The translations under genes and the position numbers were made by a program. Shown piece after piece: positions 35,401 through 47,103 of a stretch of 64,000 nucleotides of DNA; position 1 is the first letter of the stretch, and every line of letters begins with the position of its first letter. Where the stretch lies: positions 124,001-188,000 of the forward strand of contig JAUCBJ010009048.1 in NCBI GenBank assembly GCA_032718475.1, read 5' to 3'. Under the pieces are notes generated by a model that saw nothing but the letters and a program-made list of their open reading frames with translations, searched no databases and had not been told where the DNA came from. Source of the DNA: Nemertoderma westbladi (lineage: Eukaryota > Xenacoelomorpha > Nemertodermatida > Nemertodermatidae).

Positions 35401-38152
35401 CGCCCACCCCAACCTTCGGGTAGCAGATATGAGTAGCGCCCACCCCTACCCTAGGGTAGCAACATAGGAGTAGCGCCCACCCCTACCTTAGGGTAACAGA
35501 TAGGAGTAGCGCCCACCCCTACCCTAGGGTAGCACATAGGAGTAGCGCCCACGCCTACCTTCGGGTAGCAGAAAGGAGTAGCTTCCACCCTTACCTTCGG
35601 GTAGCAGATAGGAGTAGCGCCCACCACTACCTTCGGGTAGCAGATGTGAGTACCGCCCACCCCTACCCTAGGGTAGCAGATAGGAGTAGCGCCAACCCCT
35701 ACCTTCGGGTAGCCGATATGGGTAGCGCCCACCCCTACCTTCGGGTAGCAGATAGGAGTAGCGCCCACCACTACCTTGGGGTAGCAGATATGAGTACCAC
35801 CCACCCCTACCCTAGGGTAGCAGATAGGAGTAGCGCCCACCCCTACCTTCGGCTGGCAGATATGAGTAGCGCCTACCCCTACCCTAGGGTAGCAGATAGG
35901 AGTAGCACCCACCCCTACTTTCGGGTAGCAAATAGGTGTAGCGCCCACCCCTACCTTCGGGTAGCAGATATGAGTAGCGCCCACCCCTACCATAGGGTAG
36001 CAGATAGGAGTAGCGCCCATCCCTACCCTAGGGCAGCAGATATGAGTAGCACCCACCCCTACCTTCGGGTAGCATATAGGAGTAGCGCCCACCCCTACCT
36101 CCGGGTAGCAGATATGAGTAGCGCCCACCCCTACCCTAGGGTAGCAGATATGAGTAGCGCCCACCCCTACATCGGGTAGCGGATAAGAGTAGCGCCCACC
36201 CCTACCCTAGGGTAGCAGATAGGAGTAGCGCACACCCCTACCCTAGGGTAGCAGATAGGAGTAGCACCCACCCCTACCTTCGGGTAGCAGATAGGAGTAG
36301 CACCCACCCCTACCTTCGGGTAGCAGATAGGAGTAGCGCCCACCCCTACCTTCGGGTAGCAGATATGAGTAGCGCCCACCCCTACCCTAGGGTAGCAGAT
36401 AGGAGTAGCGCCCACCCCTACTCTAGGGTAGCAGATAGGAGTAGCGCCCACCCCTACCTTCGGGTGGCAGATATGAGTAGCGCCAACCCCTACCCTAGGG
36501 TAGCAACATAGGAGTAGCACCCACCCATACCGTAGGGTAGCAGATAGGAGTAGCGCCCACCCCTACCTAAGGGTAGCAGATAGGAGTAGTGCCCACCCCT
36601 ACCCTAGGGTAGCAGATAGGAGTAGCGCCCACCCCTACCTTCGGGTAGCAGATATGAGTAGCGCCCACCCCTACCCTAGGGTAGCAACATAGGAGTAGCG
36701 CTCATCCCTACCTTAGGGTAGCAGATATGAGTAGCGCCCACCCCTACCCTAGGCTATCAGATATGAGTAGCGCCCACCCCTACCTTCGGGTAGCAGATAG
36801 GAGTAGTGCCCACCCCTACCCTAGGGTAGCAGATAGGAGTAGCGCCCACCCCTACCCTAGGGTAGCAACATAGGAGTAGCGCTCATCCCTACCTTAGGGT
36901 AGCAGATATGAGTAGCGCCCACCCCTACCCTAGGCTATCAGATATGAGTAGCGCCCACCCCTACCTTCGGGTAGCAGATAGGAGTAGCGCCCACCCCTAC
37001 CCTAGGGTAGCAACATAGGAGTAGCGCCCACCCCTACCCTAGGGTAGCAACATAGGAGTAGCGCCCACCCCTACCTTAGGGTAGCAGATAGGAGTAGCGC
37101 CCACCCCTACCCTAGGGTAGCAGATATGAGTAGCGCCCACCCCTACCTTAGGGTAGCAGATAGGAGTAGCGCCCACCCCTACCTTCGGGTAGCAGATATG
37201 AGTAGCGCCCACCCCTACCTTCGGGTAGCAGATAGGAGTAGCGCCCACCCCTACCCTAGGGTAGCAGATATGAGTAGCGCCCACCCCTACCTTAGGGTAG
37301 CAGATAGGAGTAGCGCCCACCCCTACCTTCGGGTAGCAGATAGGAGTAGCGCCCACCACTACCTTCGGGTAGCAGATAGGAGTAGCGCCCACCCCTACCC
37401 TAGGGTAGCAACATAGGAGTAGCGCCCACCCCTACCCTAGGGTAGCAACATAGGAGTAGCGCCCACCCCTACCTTAGGGTAGCAGATAGGAGTAGCGCCC
37501 ACCCCTACCCTAGGGTAGCAGATATGAGTAGCGCCCACCCCTACCTTAGGGTAGCAGATAGGAGTAGCGCCCACCCCTACCTTCGGGTAGCAGATAGGAG
37601 TAGCACCCACCCCTACCTTCGGGTAGCAGATAGGAGTAGCGCCCACCCCTATATTCGTGTAGCAGATAGGAGTAGCGCCCACCCCTACCTTCGGGTAGCA
37701 GATAGGAGTAGCGCCCACCCCTACCTTCGGGTAGCAGATAGGAGTAGCGCCCACCCCTACCCTAGGGTAGCAGATAGGAGTAGCGCCCACCCCTACCCTA
37801 GGGTAGCAGATAGGAGTAGCGCCCACCCCTACCTTCGGGTAGCAGATAGGAGTAGCGCCCACCCCTACCCTAGGGTAGCAGATAGGAGTAGCGCCCACCC
37901 CTACCTTCGGGTAGCAGATAGGAGTAGCGCCCACCCCTACCTTCGGGTAGCAGATAGGAGTAGCGCCCACCCCTACCCTAGGGTAGCAGATAGGAGTAGC
38001 GCCCACCCCTACCTTCGGGTAGCAGATAGGAGTAGCGCCCACCCCTACCCTAGGGTAGCAGATAGGAGTAGCGCCCACCCCTACCCTAGGGTAGCAACAT
38101 AGGAGTAGCACCCACCCCTACCTTCGGGTAGCAGATATGAGTAGCGCCCACT
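29493..38152 (+). repeat. 36-bp minisatellite, ~240 units
   Basis: The consensus 36-bp unit combines GTAGCGCCCACCCCTACC, a variable four-base centre, and GGTAGCAGATAGGA. The centre is mostly TTCG, CTAG or TTAG, with rarer ATAG, GTAG and TTCC. It is always flanked by CTACC on the left and GGTAG on the right, so every unit forms a short hairpin. TATG/TAGG alternation and rarer variants create families of units. Many frames stay open on both strands because 36 is a multiple of three; the 12-residue peptide repeats are not genes. Confidence 0.97.
30071..34873 (+). repeat. Higher-order duplication (~2.39 kb x 2) in the 36-bp array
   Basis: The block starting near 30071 recurs near 32465 with an offset of 2,394 bp. 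The same distinctive variants (ACATCGGGTTTCGGATAAG, CCCAATAGGAGTAGCGCCCA, ATGGGTAGC) appear in the same order. Small differences include two extra bases near 32595. Similarity breaks down near 34874. A partial sub-period of about 660 bp is also visible. Confidence 0.85.
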
Positions 38153-38555
38153 CCTTTGAAATTGAATCGCAGCTTATTGCAATATTAATTAATTTAAATT
38201 ATTTAAATGTTTTAAATGTTTGAGGAGTGGATCCCACGCTGGGGATATATATCGGGAGTACTGCATGTCCTTATTGTTATTGTTATTCAGTGATTATTGC
38301 AATATTAATTAATTTAATTATTCTGGATCTATTTCGATCCTCCTCCCCTACAGTACCTTTTGTTTGACTTGTAAAGAACCATTTTCTTTCGAATTTCATC
38401 AATACCAAATAGGTTCACTTCAAATATTTTTTGGAGCATGAGATTTTTGTCACCTGTCATTTCAAAATTTGGTTACATATCAAATCATATCACAAATGAA
38501 CATAATATTAATGTTGAAACTGAGACCTATTGTAAATTCGATACGGTGGGATTCA
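38153..38555. other. Flank of the minisatellite, no gene seen
   Basis: AT-rich sequence with a direct repeat of TTATTGCAATATTAATTAAT at about 38175 and 38293. No coding frame. Confidence 0.5.
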
Positions 38556-38559
38556 TGAT

Positions 38560-39720
38560 GTCGTAGAAAATTGTTGATCTGGATTGCTGCAAAGATCCCA
38601 TAGAGAGACTGCTACGTGGGAACCAGAATGGGTTTCACAAACCTGGTTCTTAGAAGGATAATGAATTGACGGTCAATATAGACCGTCAACAAGACAGACA
38701 TCTGGCTGTTATCCTCATTGACTTCATTGAAGGCCTTTGTCTTTGTTTCATTCTCCCGACCACATATTCAGCATAATGGCGTTATATGGGATTCCTGAAG
38801 AATTTATTGCAGCTATCACATCACAGGTACGATGGTTCCATAATATTTGTTTCTATCGCTTAAATGGTGACACAGGACCATTCTAAGTGTTATGCGGAGT
38901 CCTCCAGCGTGACACAAAATGCACCATTCTTATTTATAATTGTCGTGGATAATGTTCTGCACACGTCCATAGACCAGAATGACGAAGGGACGATGGTAGG
39001 CCTACTCCCTACTGGCGCCAGAAGTCGAGTAAGTCCAACTAAGCACCTTATTGGTCAACTAACTACTACTTTTCTGTAGGTCGAGCGAGCTCGGACATTA
39101 CTGATCTAGATCTACTGTAGACTTTGCTGTTGACTTAGGAGTAGGCCCTACATTAAAACAGGCTGCTTATAGTGTTAGTCTAGTTCTAGTCTAGTCTTTC
39201 TTTTAACTACAAGACCCAGAATTTTGACAGTTAACTTCACAGTCCTTAGGGACTGTCTGATCGTATGAGCATAAGCTCAAGGATGGTGAGCTTATTGGCA
39301 AAGTGGACGACTTCTGCAATTTGGGATCATGGATCCGGAAGTCGGGTGAAGATCTTAGAATACGTAGGGGAGTGCATGGGATGTTTGTGAGTCAAATAGA
39401 ATACGTCGGGAACTTAAGGTTCGATTATTTAGAGCAGCAGTAGTTCCAGTACTCCTCTATGGGAGTCCATGCTGGGCTCTAACTGCTGAGGACACCAAAT
39501 CTCTGGATGGCACATTCACAAGAATACTACGCCGGGTTCTTTGAGTCAAGTACAATGTACACGTCTCCGACTAAAACTACTTTCTACACCCTCATTGGAG
39601 GTATTTCATTAGTCTCCCCTTCAACGGAGCCGCTTCCGCTTTACAGGACATTCCTTTCACCGTAAGGACCAGCCACCGCGCATAATATTGTGCATTGGCA
39701 GCCTTAAGCCCATTGAGATG
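38560..39720 (+). mobile_element. Decayed RTE-clade LINE copy
   Basis: Frameshifted RT pieces in family order: a LLRGNQNGF segment near 38610, IFSIMALYGIPEEFIAAIT near 38770, LFIIVVDNVLHTSIDQND near 38930, LGSWIRKSGEDLRIRRG near 39330, LFRAAVVPVLLYGSPCWAL near 39440, and an RLRFTGHSFH-like C-terminus near 39635. There are multiple stops and shifts, so the copy is dead. Confidence 0.7.
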
Positions 39721-40010
39721 CCTATTAACAACGAATTGGCGAAGAGAATAAACCTTTTACATTTTTTGAAAAACCTTTAATTTTGGATTGATAGACAAAT
39801 AATTTACCGAAATGTTGAGAATTCTTTAATATTTTGACAGATAATAATTTAAGGATTTATTGAGAATTCTCGGAAGTTTTTGGTTGAAAGACAAATAATT
39901 ATACTAAAGTCTATAATTTTGATTGATTTACAAAAATATTGAGAATTAATTTAATTTTTGTACTTTTGAACCTATATACCAGGTTAACTGGTGAACTGTA
40001 TCGTATTACG

Positions 40011-40180
40011 GAAGAATAATGAATTACGGTAGATGATTTGAGTGTTGTCCCGAAAGAATAATGAATTACGGTAGATGATTTGAGTGTTGTCCCGAAAGAA
40101 TAATGAATTACGGTAGATGATTTGAGTTTTGTCCCGAAAGAATAATGAATTACGGTAGATGATTTGAGTGTTGTCCCGAC
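40011..40180 (+). repeat. 42-bp tandem repeat, four units
   Basis: Unit of 42 bp built on AATAATGAATTACGGTAGAT and GATTTGAGTGTTGTCCCGA, repeated four times with one or two substitutions. Confidence 0.9.
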
Positions 40181-40829
40181 ATGAGAATTGTCCCCGGATG
40201 ACTGTCTTACTGCGATTTCCCAGCGATAAGCGGAGCTGGAACTTGGCAGAATTACACTTTTATGACATCGATCCACTGTTATTCACATTGTTTGTGCCTC
40301 TTTTTGACTGTGGTCTGCTATTTTTTTTCACTGTGTTGTTGCCGTTTTTGGGTGTAGTCACAAATTCCACCTGTTGAGCGGGTATTAATGCCCAAATTGA
40401 CTTTCCATAACCTCAAAGCAAAAATTGGAATTAAATATAAAACATGGCCTTAAATGGATTATAACGTGATAATATAATAATATTCTTATTGCTATTCTAA
40501 TAGACAAATAATATCGGCACTAAAATTACAATACGAAATTATAAAATTAAGTCAGCTTCTAAACAATAAATAGAACACATTTCTAAGTAAAATACATGCA
40601 CCCCGTTGTGGTACACACTTAAATGATAAACCATGTCGTGAAGTGATATATTCTACTTTACAAATGTTAATCATAATATTAGATTCAATTACCAAGAAAT
40701 ACTCCAAATATTGATTAGCTTATCAGAATTTTACATCTGATTTGATTTCCAGAAACCTTGACACCGTATAATTAATAATAATAATAATAACAATAATTTG
40801 AAAATCACAAAATACATTAGAAACTCAAG

Positions 40830-40945
40830 GTTGGTTATTTAGAGCAGCAGTAGAACACGTACTCCTCTACGGGAGTCCATGCTGGGCTCTAACTGCTGAG
40901 GACACCAAATCTCTGGATGGCAGATTCACAAGAATGCTAAGTCGG
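40830..40945 (+). mobile_element. Second RTE LINE fragment
   Basis: It repeats the coding words of 39440-39525 (LFRAAVEHVLLYGSPCWALT, EDTKSLDGRFTRML) with small differences. A short, isolated remnant. Confidence 0.7.
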
Positions 40946-40964
40946 GGTCAGGCACGGGTCACAC

Positions 40965-41142
40965 AATAGTTTTCAACTTTTAATTAAAAGATAGAACATA
41001 TTGTAGTCTATGGAGAAGTTCACACATAAACAGTCCACTTTTAAAACGCACTGTTAGTCTCATGTTCTATTTTACTTGAAAGTTGAAAGCTACATTTTTA
41101 GCATTAACCAACAGCCAATCATTAATATATTAATGATTGGCT
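40965..41142. repeat. Inverted-repeat element and perfect 30-bp palindrome
   Basis: Arms near 40970-41000 and 41070-41095 are inverted copies (TTTTCAACTTTTAATTAAAA against its complement, imperfect), a MITE-like foldback. Just after it, 41113-41142 is a perfect 30-bp palindrome centred on TATA (AGCCAATCATTAA arms). Confidence 0.55.
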
Positions 41143-42280
41143 ATATTATAACATTGACGATTTTGTGGGGATGATTTTGTACTGTATCTGTACTGTCGGA
41201 GAATAATTTAAGTTACGTGTCCAACTCACCCATTGACATTCTCGTTTAATTAAAAAACTTATCTTAATCTGCCCGCAAATCTTGATAAAGTTTTCAGATA
41301 CGCCGTACGACAACCTTTTTTGGTTGATTGGGTGAACCCAATATCGGCGCTTATTTCGCCGCCTGTGTAAGGCAGCTAACAGTTGATTGCAACGTTGTCT
41401 AATGATTTTGTTGTTAAGCCGGATTAGCGGCGCGGCAGCGGCTGTCTGTAATCTTATAGGATATCAATTGACAAATACAGACTCGTTGCAACCCGACTTT
41501 AGTCTGTCATCTCATCGGTTTGGAAGGTTGTTCCTGAAATCCTCGGGAAGATATAAAGTATGTTCTATAGTGCGTCCAGTATCTCTATAAATATTTGGTT
41601 ATGTGATTGATTCATTACGATTAGTACAGTTTGATAAAATATGGACCAATCCTAAATATGTTGAAATTAGTTCGTAATGAGTATGTCGGATAAGTCAATA
41701 AATTACTAACTAAACAACTACCTTAAACTTGTAATGAAACACAGTTCCAGTGATAATAAAACACGTTTTACTAAATATGCATAGTACTTGATAGTGATGA
41801 ACACCAAAAGTAAATAGACACAAGTTCAGGTAGTTAGTTTAATTACATATTAATGTAAATTTAGTGTTAATGGATCCAATAATTTATATAATGTAAGAGT
41901 TTAAGTTTTAATTTTGGTGTTTATCAACAACAATCTATAAAGAGTATATTTACATTGGTCAATCTACAAAAAGTCGCCGAAGTTCAATCTGGTTTGGTGC
42001 TGACTTTGAATCTCTCTCACATATCACATATCTCATATAAAGTTATAAAGGCAAGTTATTCACACTTTATAGACAAAATAAAATATGACCCATCTTAGTT
42101 TTTAGAAATACGGAGGGAAATTTAAATTTTTTACATAATTCCAAGCGGACTTGCTTACACTGAAGCGAAGCTATAAATATGTTGACCCTTTTTACTTTTG
42201 CATTACTGACCAACCTGTGCAGCAATCCTTCACGAAGTTGATTAACTATACCCACCTGACCAGGATCACCCCTCTAGCGT
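41143..42280. other. Intergenic, no gene seen
   Basis: AT-rich single-copy-looking sequence without convincing coding or RNA features. Confidence 0.4.
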
Positions 42281-43405
42281 CGACCAACTCGGCCAACATG
42301 TTAACCGACCAACTCGGCCAACATGTTAACCGACCAACTCGGCCAACATGTTAACCGACCAACTCGGCCAACATGTTAACCGACCAACTCGGCCAACATG
42401 TTAACCGACCAACTCGGCCAACATGTTAACCGACCAACTCGGCCAACATGTTAACCGACCAACTCGGCCAACATGTTAACCGACCAACTCGGCCAACATG
42501 TTAACCGACCAACTCGGCCAACATGTTAACCGACCAACTCGGCCAACATGTTAACCGACCAACTCGGCCAACATGTTAACCGACCAACTCGGCCAACATG
42601 TTAACCGACCAACTCGGCCAACATGTTAACCGACCAACTCGGCCAACATGTTAATCGACCAACTCGGCCAACATGTTAACCGACCAACTCGGCCAACATG
42701 TTAACCGACCAACTCCGCCAACATGTTAACCGACCAACTCGGCCAACATGTTAATCGACCAACTCGGCCAACATGTTAACCGACCAACTCGGCCAACATG
42801 TTAACCGACCAACTCGGCCAACATGTTAACCGACCAACTCGACCAACATGTTAACCGACCAACTCGGCCAACATGTTAACCGACCAACTCGGCCAACATG
42901 TTAACCGACCAACTCGGCCAACATGTTAACCGACCAACTCGGCCAACATGTTAACCGACCAACTCGGCCAACATGTTAATCGACCAACTCGGCCAACATG
43001 TTAACCGACCAACTCGGCCAACATGTTAATCGACCAACTCGGCCAACATGTTAACCGACCAACTCGGCCAACATGTTAACCGACCAACTCCGCCAACATG
43101 TTAACCGACCAACTCGGCCAACATGTTAATCGACCAACTCGGCCAACATGTTAACCGACCAACTCGGCCAACATGTTAATCGACCAACTCGGCCAACATG
43201 TTAACCGACCAACTCGGCCAACATGTTAATCGACCAACTCGGCCAACATGTTAACCGACCAACTCGGCCAACATGTTAACCGACCAACTCCGCCAACATG
43301 TTAACCGACCAACTCGGCCAACATGTTAATCGACCAACTCGGCCAACATGTTAACCGACCAACTCGGCCAACATGTTAACCGACCAACTCGACCAACATG
43401 TTAAC
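42281..43405 (+). repeat. 25-bp satellite, exactly 45 units
   Basis: Unit CGACCAACTCGGCCAACATG plus TTAAC, 25 bp. The array is exactly 45 x 25 = 1,125 bp with no indels. Unit variants are point changes only: TTAAT for TTAAC, CTCCGCC for CTCGGCC, CTCGACC. They recur in a patterned order, showing block duplications. Each unit contains the palindromes AACATGTT and GTTAAC. Confidence 0.97.
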
Positions 43406-44197
43406 CATGCCAACCAATCACAACGCCAACCAGAAATAATGCGCTGAAATTCGTTCAAACTCGTTCTACCTCACAACAACACCATAGAGTTTGGCTGAGA
43501 ATAGGCTATTTGTTTGTGATGTAGGCCTATCTAGGTTCATAGTGTGTACTTCAACAAGAAAATGAGTAAGTTATACATAACGAATAAGTAACGAATGATA
43601 CAGACAGACCATAACGCTGTATAATACCAGTTAGAATCCTGCACAGAGTGGCCCAATAAATTTTATTTAGCCATTTGTTTTTATAAGAACACCAATTCAT
43701 CAATATTTATCTGATAAACATTGGAAACTAAACTGAAATCAACTAAATTATATTATAAAGCAACACATTGCGAGACCGGTTGTGTTTCTGGGGTAATGTT
43801 GGGCGGGTAACATGTTACTGGGTCCACCCTTAGCACTAATACTGCCGCCCTCAAGTATTAGTACAGGAATAGCTGTTACTCGCAGGACTATAATAATAAT
43901 AATATGGATTTTAATATTTAGTGAGAAAATATTTTTGAAGCTTTTCGGCTCTATTTTTGTAGATTGACATTTACGACTAGGTCTATCTATATCTAAATAT
44001 AAATATTCATACTGCAGTTAAAAAAAACAAATGTTTATGTACCCTGTGTGGTGAATGTAGAAGAATAAGAACCATTTAAATTAAAAATAGTTAGTAGAAT
44101 AATAAAAAAAACACCCAATTACAAGGCTTTACTGCTTTAAAAAAATCCACGGGTTAAAAAACCAAGTACAGCACAATGGGAGCCACAAGAGCCGGTT
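43406..44197. other. 3' flank of the FGFRL1-like gene
   Basis: Non-coding. The minus-strand hexamer AATAAA at 43667-43662 is a possible polyadenylation signal about 530 bases downstream of the stop. No other gene. Confidence 0.4.
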
Positions 44198-44830
44198 TCA
44201 GTAGTAGTGTACGTGACGGTGCTTGTGGTAGTAGGTGCGGGGAGTGGTGCCGTCCCCTCGTCCCGGGGTCTCTACCTCCACGCTGTGGGGGTCGGTGAGG
44301 GCGCTGCCCGGGTCCGTGCCCCCCGCGCCCTCGGAGCGGGGCGGCGAGGCGAACCCGTTGGTGGACGAGCGAACCTGGGAACCCGCTTGGCGGACCTCGG
44401 GTTTCGCGTCGCGTTGCAGCGGTTCCAGCAACTCGGTCCCGGCGGCTACCGGTCGGCGAGACGCCCTGGGGATCCGCGGCGGGCGTTTCGAGGCGCGACA
44501 CAGCCACACCATAGCGACCACTAGTACGAGGAGCACCGCTAGGGGGACACCTATTACGATGGCCCAGTTGAGGCGGTCGTCCTCTGGGTGCGGGGGCGGG
44601 GGGAACGGGTTGCCAAGCAGCACAGTTAGTGTAGCAGTGTCTGTACCCGAGGTACCTGCTGTGGGGAAGAGCCAAGTGCAAACGTACTGGCCTGAATGCT
44701 CCGGTTTGGTATGAGATATAGAGAGAGAAGACTCACTGAAGGAAGAGTTAACCCGCTGTAGACCGCTGATTACCCAAGGTGCATTGGGTTGGGGTTCCTT
44801 GGGGAAGATTAGTAAATATTCATCTTGGAT
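44198..44830 (-). CDS. FGFRL1: FGFRL1-like receptor, last coding exon: end of Ig3, membrane helix, His-rich tail
   Basis: Acceptor TTTTTCAG (44838-44831) is followed by IQDEYLLIFPKEPQPN, in phase 0 with the preceding exon. The exon completes the third Ig domain (SGQYVCTWLF supplies its second Cys). A Pro-rich stalk (FPPPPHPEDD) and one membrane helix (NWAIVIGVPLAVLLVLVVAM, about residues 390-412) follow, then a cytoplasmic tail of about 100 residues without a kinase domain. It ends TYYHKHRHVHYY, echoing the His-rich C-terminus of FGFRL1 proteins. The coding GC content here is strikingly higher than the AT-rich surroundings. FGFRL1 binds FGFs and acts as a decoy or adhesion receptor. I infer the orthology from architecture plus the helix and tail. 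Confidence 0.8.
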   Translation of the reverse strand: MQDEYLLIFPKEPQPNAPWVISGLQRVNSSFSESSLSISHTKPEHSGQYVCTWLFPTAGTSGTDTATLTVLLGNPFPPPPHPEDDRLNWAIVIGVPLAVLLVLVVAMVWLCRASKRPPRIPRASRRPVAAGTELLEPLQRDAKPEVRQAGSQVRSSTNGFASPPRSEGAGGTDPGSALTDPHSVEVETPGRGDGTTPRTYYHKHRHVHYY

Positions 44831-45282
44831 CTGAAAAACATTAATAAATTAAGAGTGACGGACAATTAATAGGCCTATATATCTACACAGAGACACAATA
44901 GGTATAAATGGATATAATCCGGTAGAAGGCACTTGATACACAGGCAACATGTAGTCAGTAAACAGGACAATAGCAAAAAGGTTCCCGGGCAAAAGGTACT
45001 GAAATAAACATTAAAGGAGAAAAAGTACCCGGACAATAATAGATGCTACTGCTACTACTAGAGCAAAGGTTCCCGTGTAAAAGGAACCACAAAAGGTTCA
45101 CCAATAAGATGTACCAAGATATTTACGTTTCCCAGACAAATGTTACTCGATACAAAAGGCAGATGATAGATAAAATAATTCTAAACAAAAGGTATAACTG
45201 AACGGAACGGAACGTTCCCAAGAGAGGTAATAAATACTAAATAAAATAAAGCTGTCAGTCCGGGAACGTTTTAGTTACTTAC
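44831..45282 (-). other. FGFRL1-like intron 2
   Basis: 452-bp intron between acceptor 44831 and donor GTAAGT at 45282. It contains short GGTTCCCGG/AAAGGTTC-type repeats and no other feature. Confidence 0.75.
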
Positions 45283-45547
45283 TTTAGTGACGCTAAAGAT
45301 ACTGTCAGTCTTCAACTTAGTGTACTCTTCTCGGCTGATAACTTTCATCCAAGTTAGTATGGCTGCGGCGCCCCTATCGTATACCGTGCAGATAAAGGAG
45401 ATAGGCGAGCCGATCTCGGTGGATTGGTTGTGGGGACGGATAGAAACTATACCGGAAGTCAACCGGGAATCCAACGACTCCACTAGGAGCTCGAAGGTCG
45501 CGGAAACCTTCCCGATGTTGTTCTGGGCTTCGCATCGGTACTCTTCA
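45283..45547 (-). CDS. FGFRL1: FGFRL1-like receptor, middle exon: end of Ig2 and most of Ig3
   Basis: Acceptor GATTTAG precedes TGAAGAGTACCGATGC; with the two bases CG left by the upstream exon this reads NDREEYRCEAQNNIGKVS. That supplies the second Cys and closing strand of Ig2. Ig3 begins with SIRPHNQSTEIGSPISFICT. The exon ends SVTK at a GTAAGT donor, phase 0. The exact fit of both junctions is strong evidence for the gene model. Confidence 0.82.
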
Positions 45548-46462
45548 CTAAATCAGATAAAAAATAACAAAATGAACGAAATGTACCTATTTTTTGCATA
45601 AGGCCCGTTTTCGCGCAGCTTTTTTTTTGAGCTTTATTTTTAGTTAAAACAATTTCTAGAAATTAATTACTTCAAGATGAATCTGAGAGTTTTCGAATGC
45701 TAAAACCCAAAATATAGAATAAAGCTCAAAAAATGCTCAAAAAAAGTTTGATAAAAGTTAAAAAAAAAGCTAGAAATGCAACTCAAAAAAACTGCGCGGA
45801 AATGGACCTTCAGTAAATAAAATTGGCTTCATTTTTTAGTTATTACACAAATAGGGATTATAGAGTCAGTGGATGTAAAGTACTTACTGTATTACTGTAA
45901 CCCGGAATAAAAATATAATAAACTAAATAACAGGGTAACTTTTCAAGTATTAAATTAAAACACCCAGGTACTAATACTTTTAAATAGTGAAATTTATTTC
46001 CCTATATAATTAACTATATTAGTAATAAATAGTTATTATTAATAAATTGCCAATTATAATTCACCGCTCAATTCACAGTAGTCGAGGATTCTCCAAAACA
46101 CAAAACTCTGAATTTTACAATTTTGTCATAGACCCTATTGTTTTCTTAAAGGAAATCGCATTGAAATTAACTCTTTTGACCCCCCCCCCCCCCCCCCCCC
46201 CCCGCCATAGATGATTTTCATCAAAATTATTCCGGTGCTTTGCTTAATTAAATTATTTTACAGCAATTCATTTTTCTGACTGAGTTACCGGTACATTATT
46301 ATAACCAAAACAATAAACAAAAAAATCGTTATGACACGGTAATGGTCTATTTGTGAGAGTAATCACTTGCTATTTGCGTCGATTTTCACCTGAAGGGGAT
46401 GAGTTATAATCGTAACGACCCCCCCCCCCCCCCCTCCCCCGTACCGAACTAACTCAACTAAC
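45548..46462 (-). other. FGFRL1-like intron 1 with MITE and C tracts
   Basis: 915-bp intron from donor GTTAGT (46462) to acceptor 45548. It holds an inverted-repeat element at 45600-45810 and two C tracts (46180-46203, 24 bases; 46419-46434, 16 bases). On the transcribed sense these are G tracts, the nearer one about 28 bases after the donor. Confidence 0.75.
45600..45810. mobile_element. MITE-like inverted-repeat element
   Basis: Terminal inverted repeats of about 26 bp (AAGGCCCGTTTTCGCGCAGC at the left; the right arm is its imperfect complement ending GGACCTT). They surround about 160 bp rich in A/T runs. No coding capacity or clear target duplication. Confidence 0.5.
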
Positions 46463-47103
46463 CGATCATTATTTTGGCTAATCCCGGATATAACCAGCAC
46501 GGCTTCCCCGTTGCTAGTGGTTACCCCGGGGGGCAGACTATCCGCGGACAGTAAACTCCCGCCGAGGAACCACTTGTAGGCTATTGGCCCATCCCCGTAG
46601 GCCGTGCAGTTTATCGTTAGACTCTCCCCGACTCTTGGCAAAACAACCGAGATTTCTTCCTTCCGTTCAACAAACCGAGGCGCTGTTTGCTCCCGATCTG
46701 AGCTGGTAACAACCAAACTAAACTCCTGTTCTAGAATTCCATAGCCGTTAATGGCGATGCATTTATATCGCGCTGTGTCTGAGACTTGTAGTTTGTTTAT
46801 AACAAGTGTGTTGCTATTTACAGACACTTTTAAGCGGTTATCGAAATTTTGATTTAAATCTTCTCCGTCTTGAATTTCGCCTAATTTTTTCCATCGGAAA
46901 TCGATTTTTTTGGGCATTACCTCGACCGGACAGTACATGGTTATTGAGTCCCCTACCAGTCGGTAGAATGTTCCCGGATTTACGTAGTTGGGTTTACGTT
47001 GCGGGGGGAGTTTATCTGCAGCCCAAACCGAGTGGCGTTCCAATACTACGAGGAAAAGGAACACTGGCAATATGCTACGCCGTGGACGGAAGGATGGCCA
47101 CAT
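46463..47103 (-). CDS. FGFRL1: FGFRL1-like receptor, first coding exon: signal peptide, Ig1, start of Ig2
   Basis: The ATG at 47103 begins a signal peptide (ILPVFLFLVVLERHSVWA), then AADKLPPQRKPN. Ig1 has its first Cys in SITMYCPVE, its Trp in FRWKKLG, and DTARYKCIAINGYG at the end. Ig2 begins with GESLTINCTAYGDG, and YKWFLGG holds its Trp. The coding exon ends AATGATCG before GTTAGT (phase 2). The frame stays open into the intron through a poly(G) stretch, which is not coding. With the next exons (641 + 265 + 633 bases) the gene encodes 512 residues. It is a three-Ig, single-pass receptor without kinase, as expected of FGFRL1. An unrelated Ig receptor is the alternative. Confidence 0.82.

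Noticed and set aside
29512-38111. Many overlapping open frames on both strands with 12-residue repeats (GATPICYPKVGV; SSAHPYLRVADR)
   Set aside because: They are by-products of the 36-bp minisatellite. Openness on both strands and in blocks broken by indels is expected from the period, not from protein coding.
29493-38152. The minisatellite as a CRISPR-like array
   Set aside because: There are no unique spacers between repeats; units are directly contiguous, and the genome is eukaryotic.
44154-44714. Overlapping alternative frames in the GC-rich last FGFRL1 exon
   Set aside because: Only the frame at 44198 is continuous with the splice junctions and contains the membrane helix. The others are composition artefacts.
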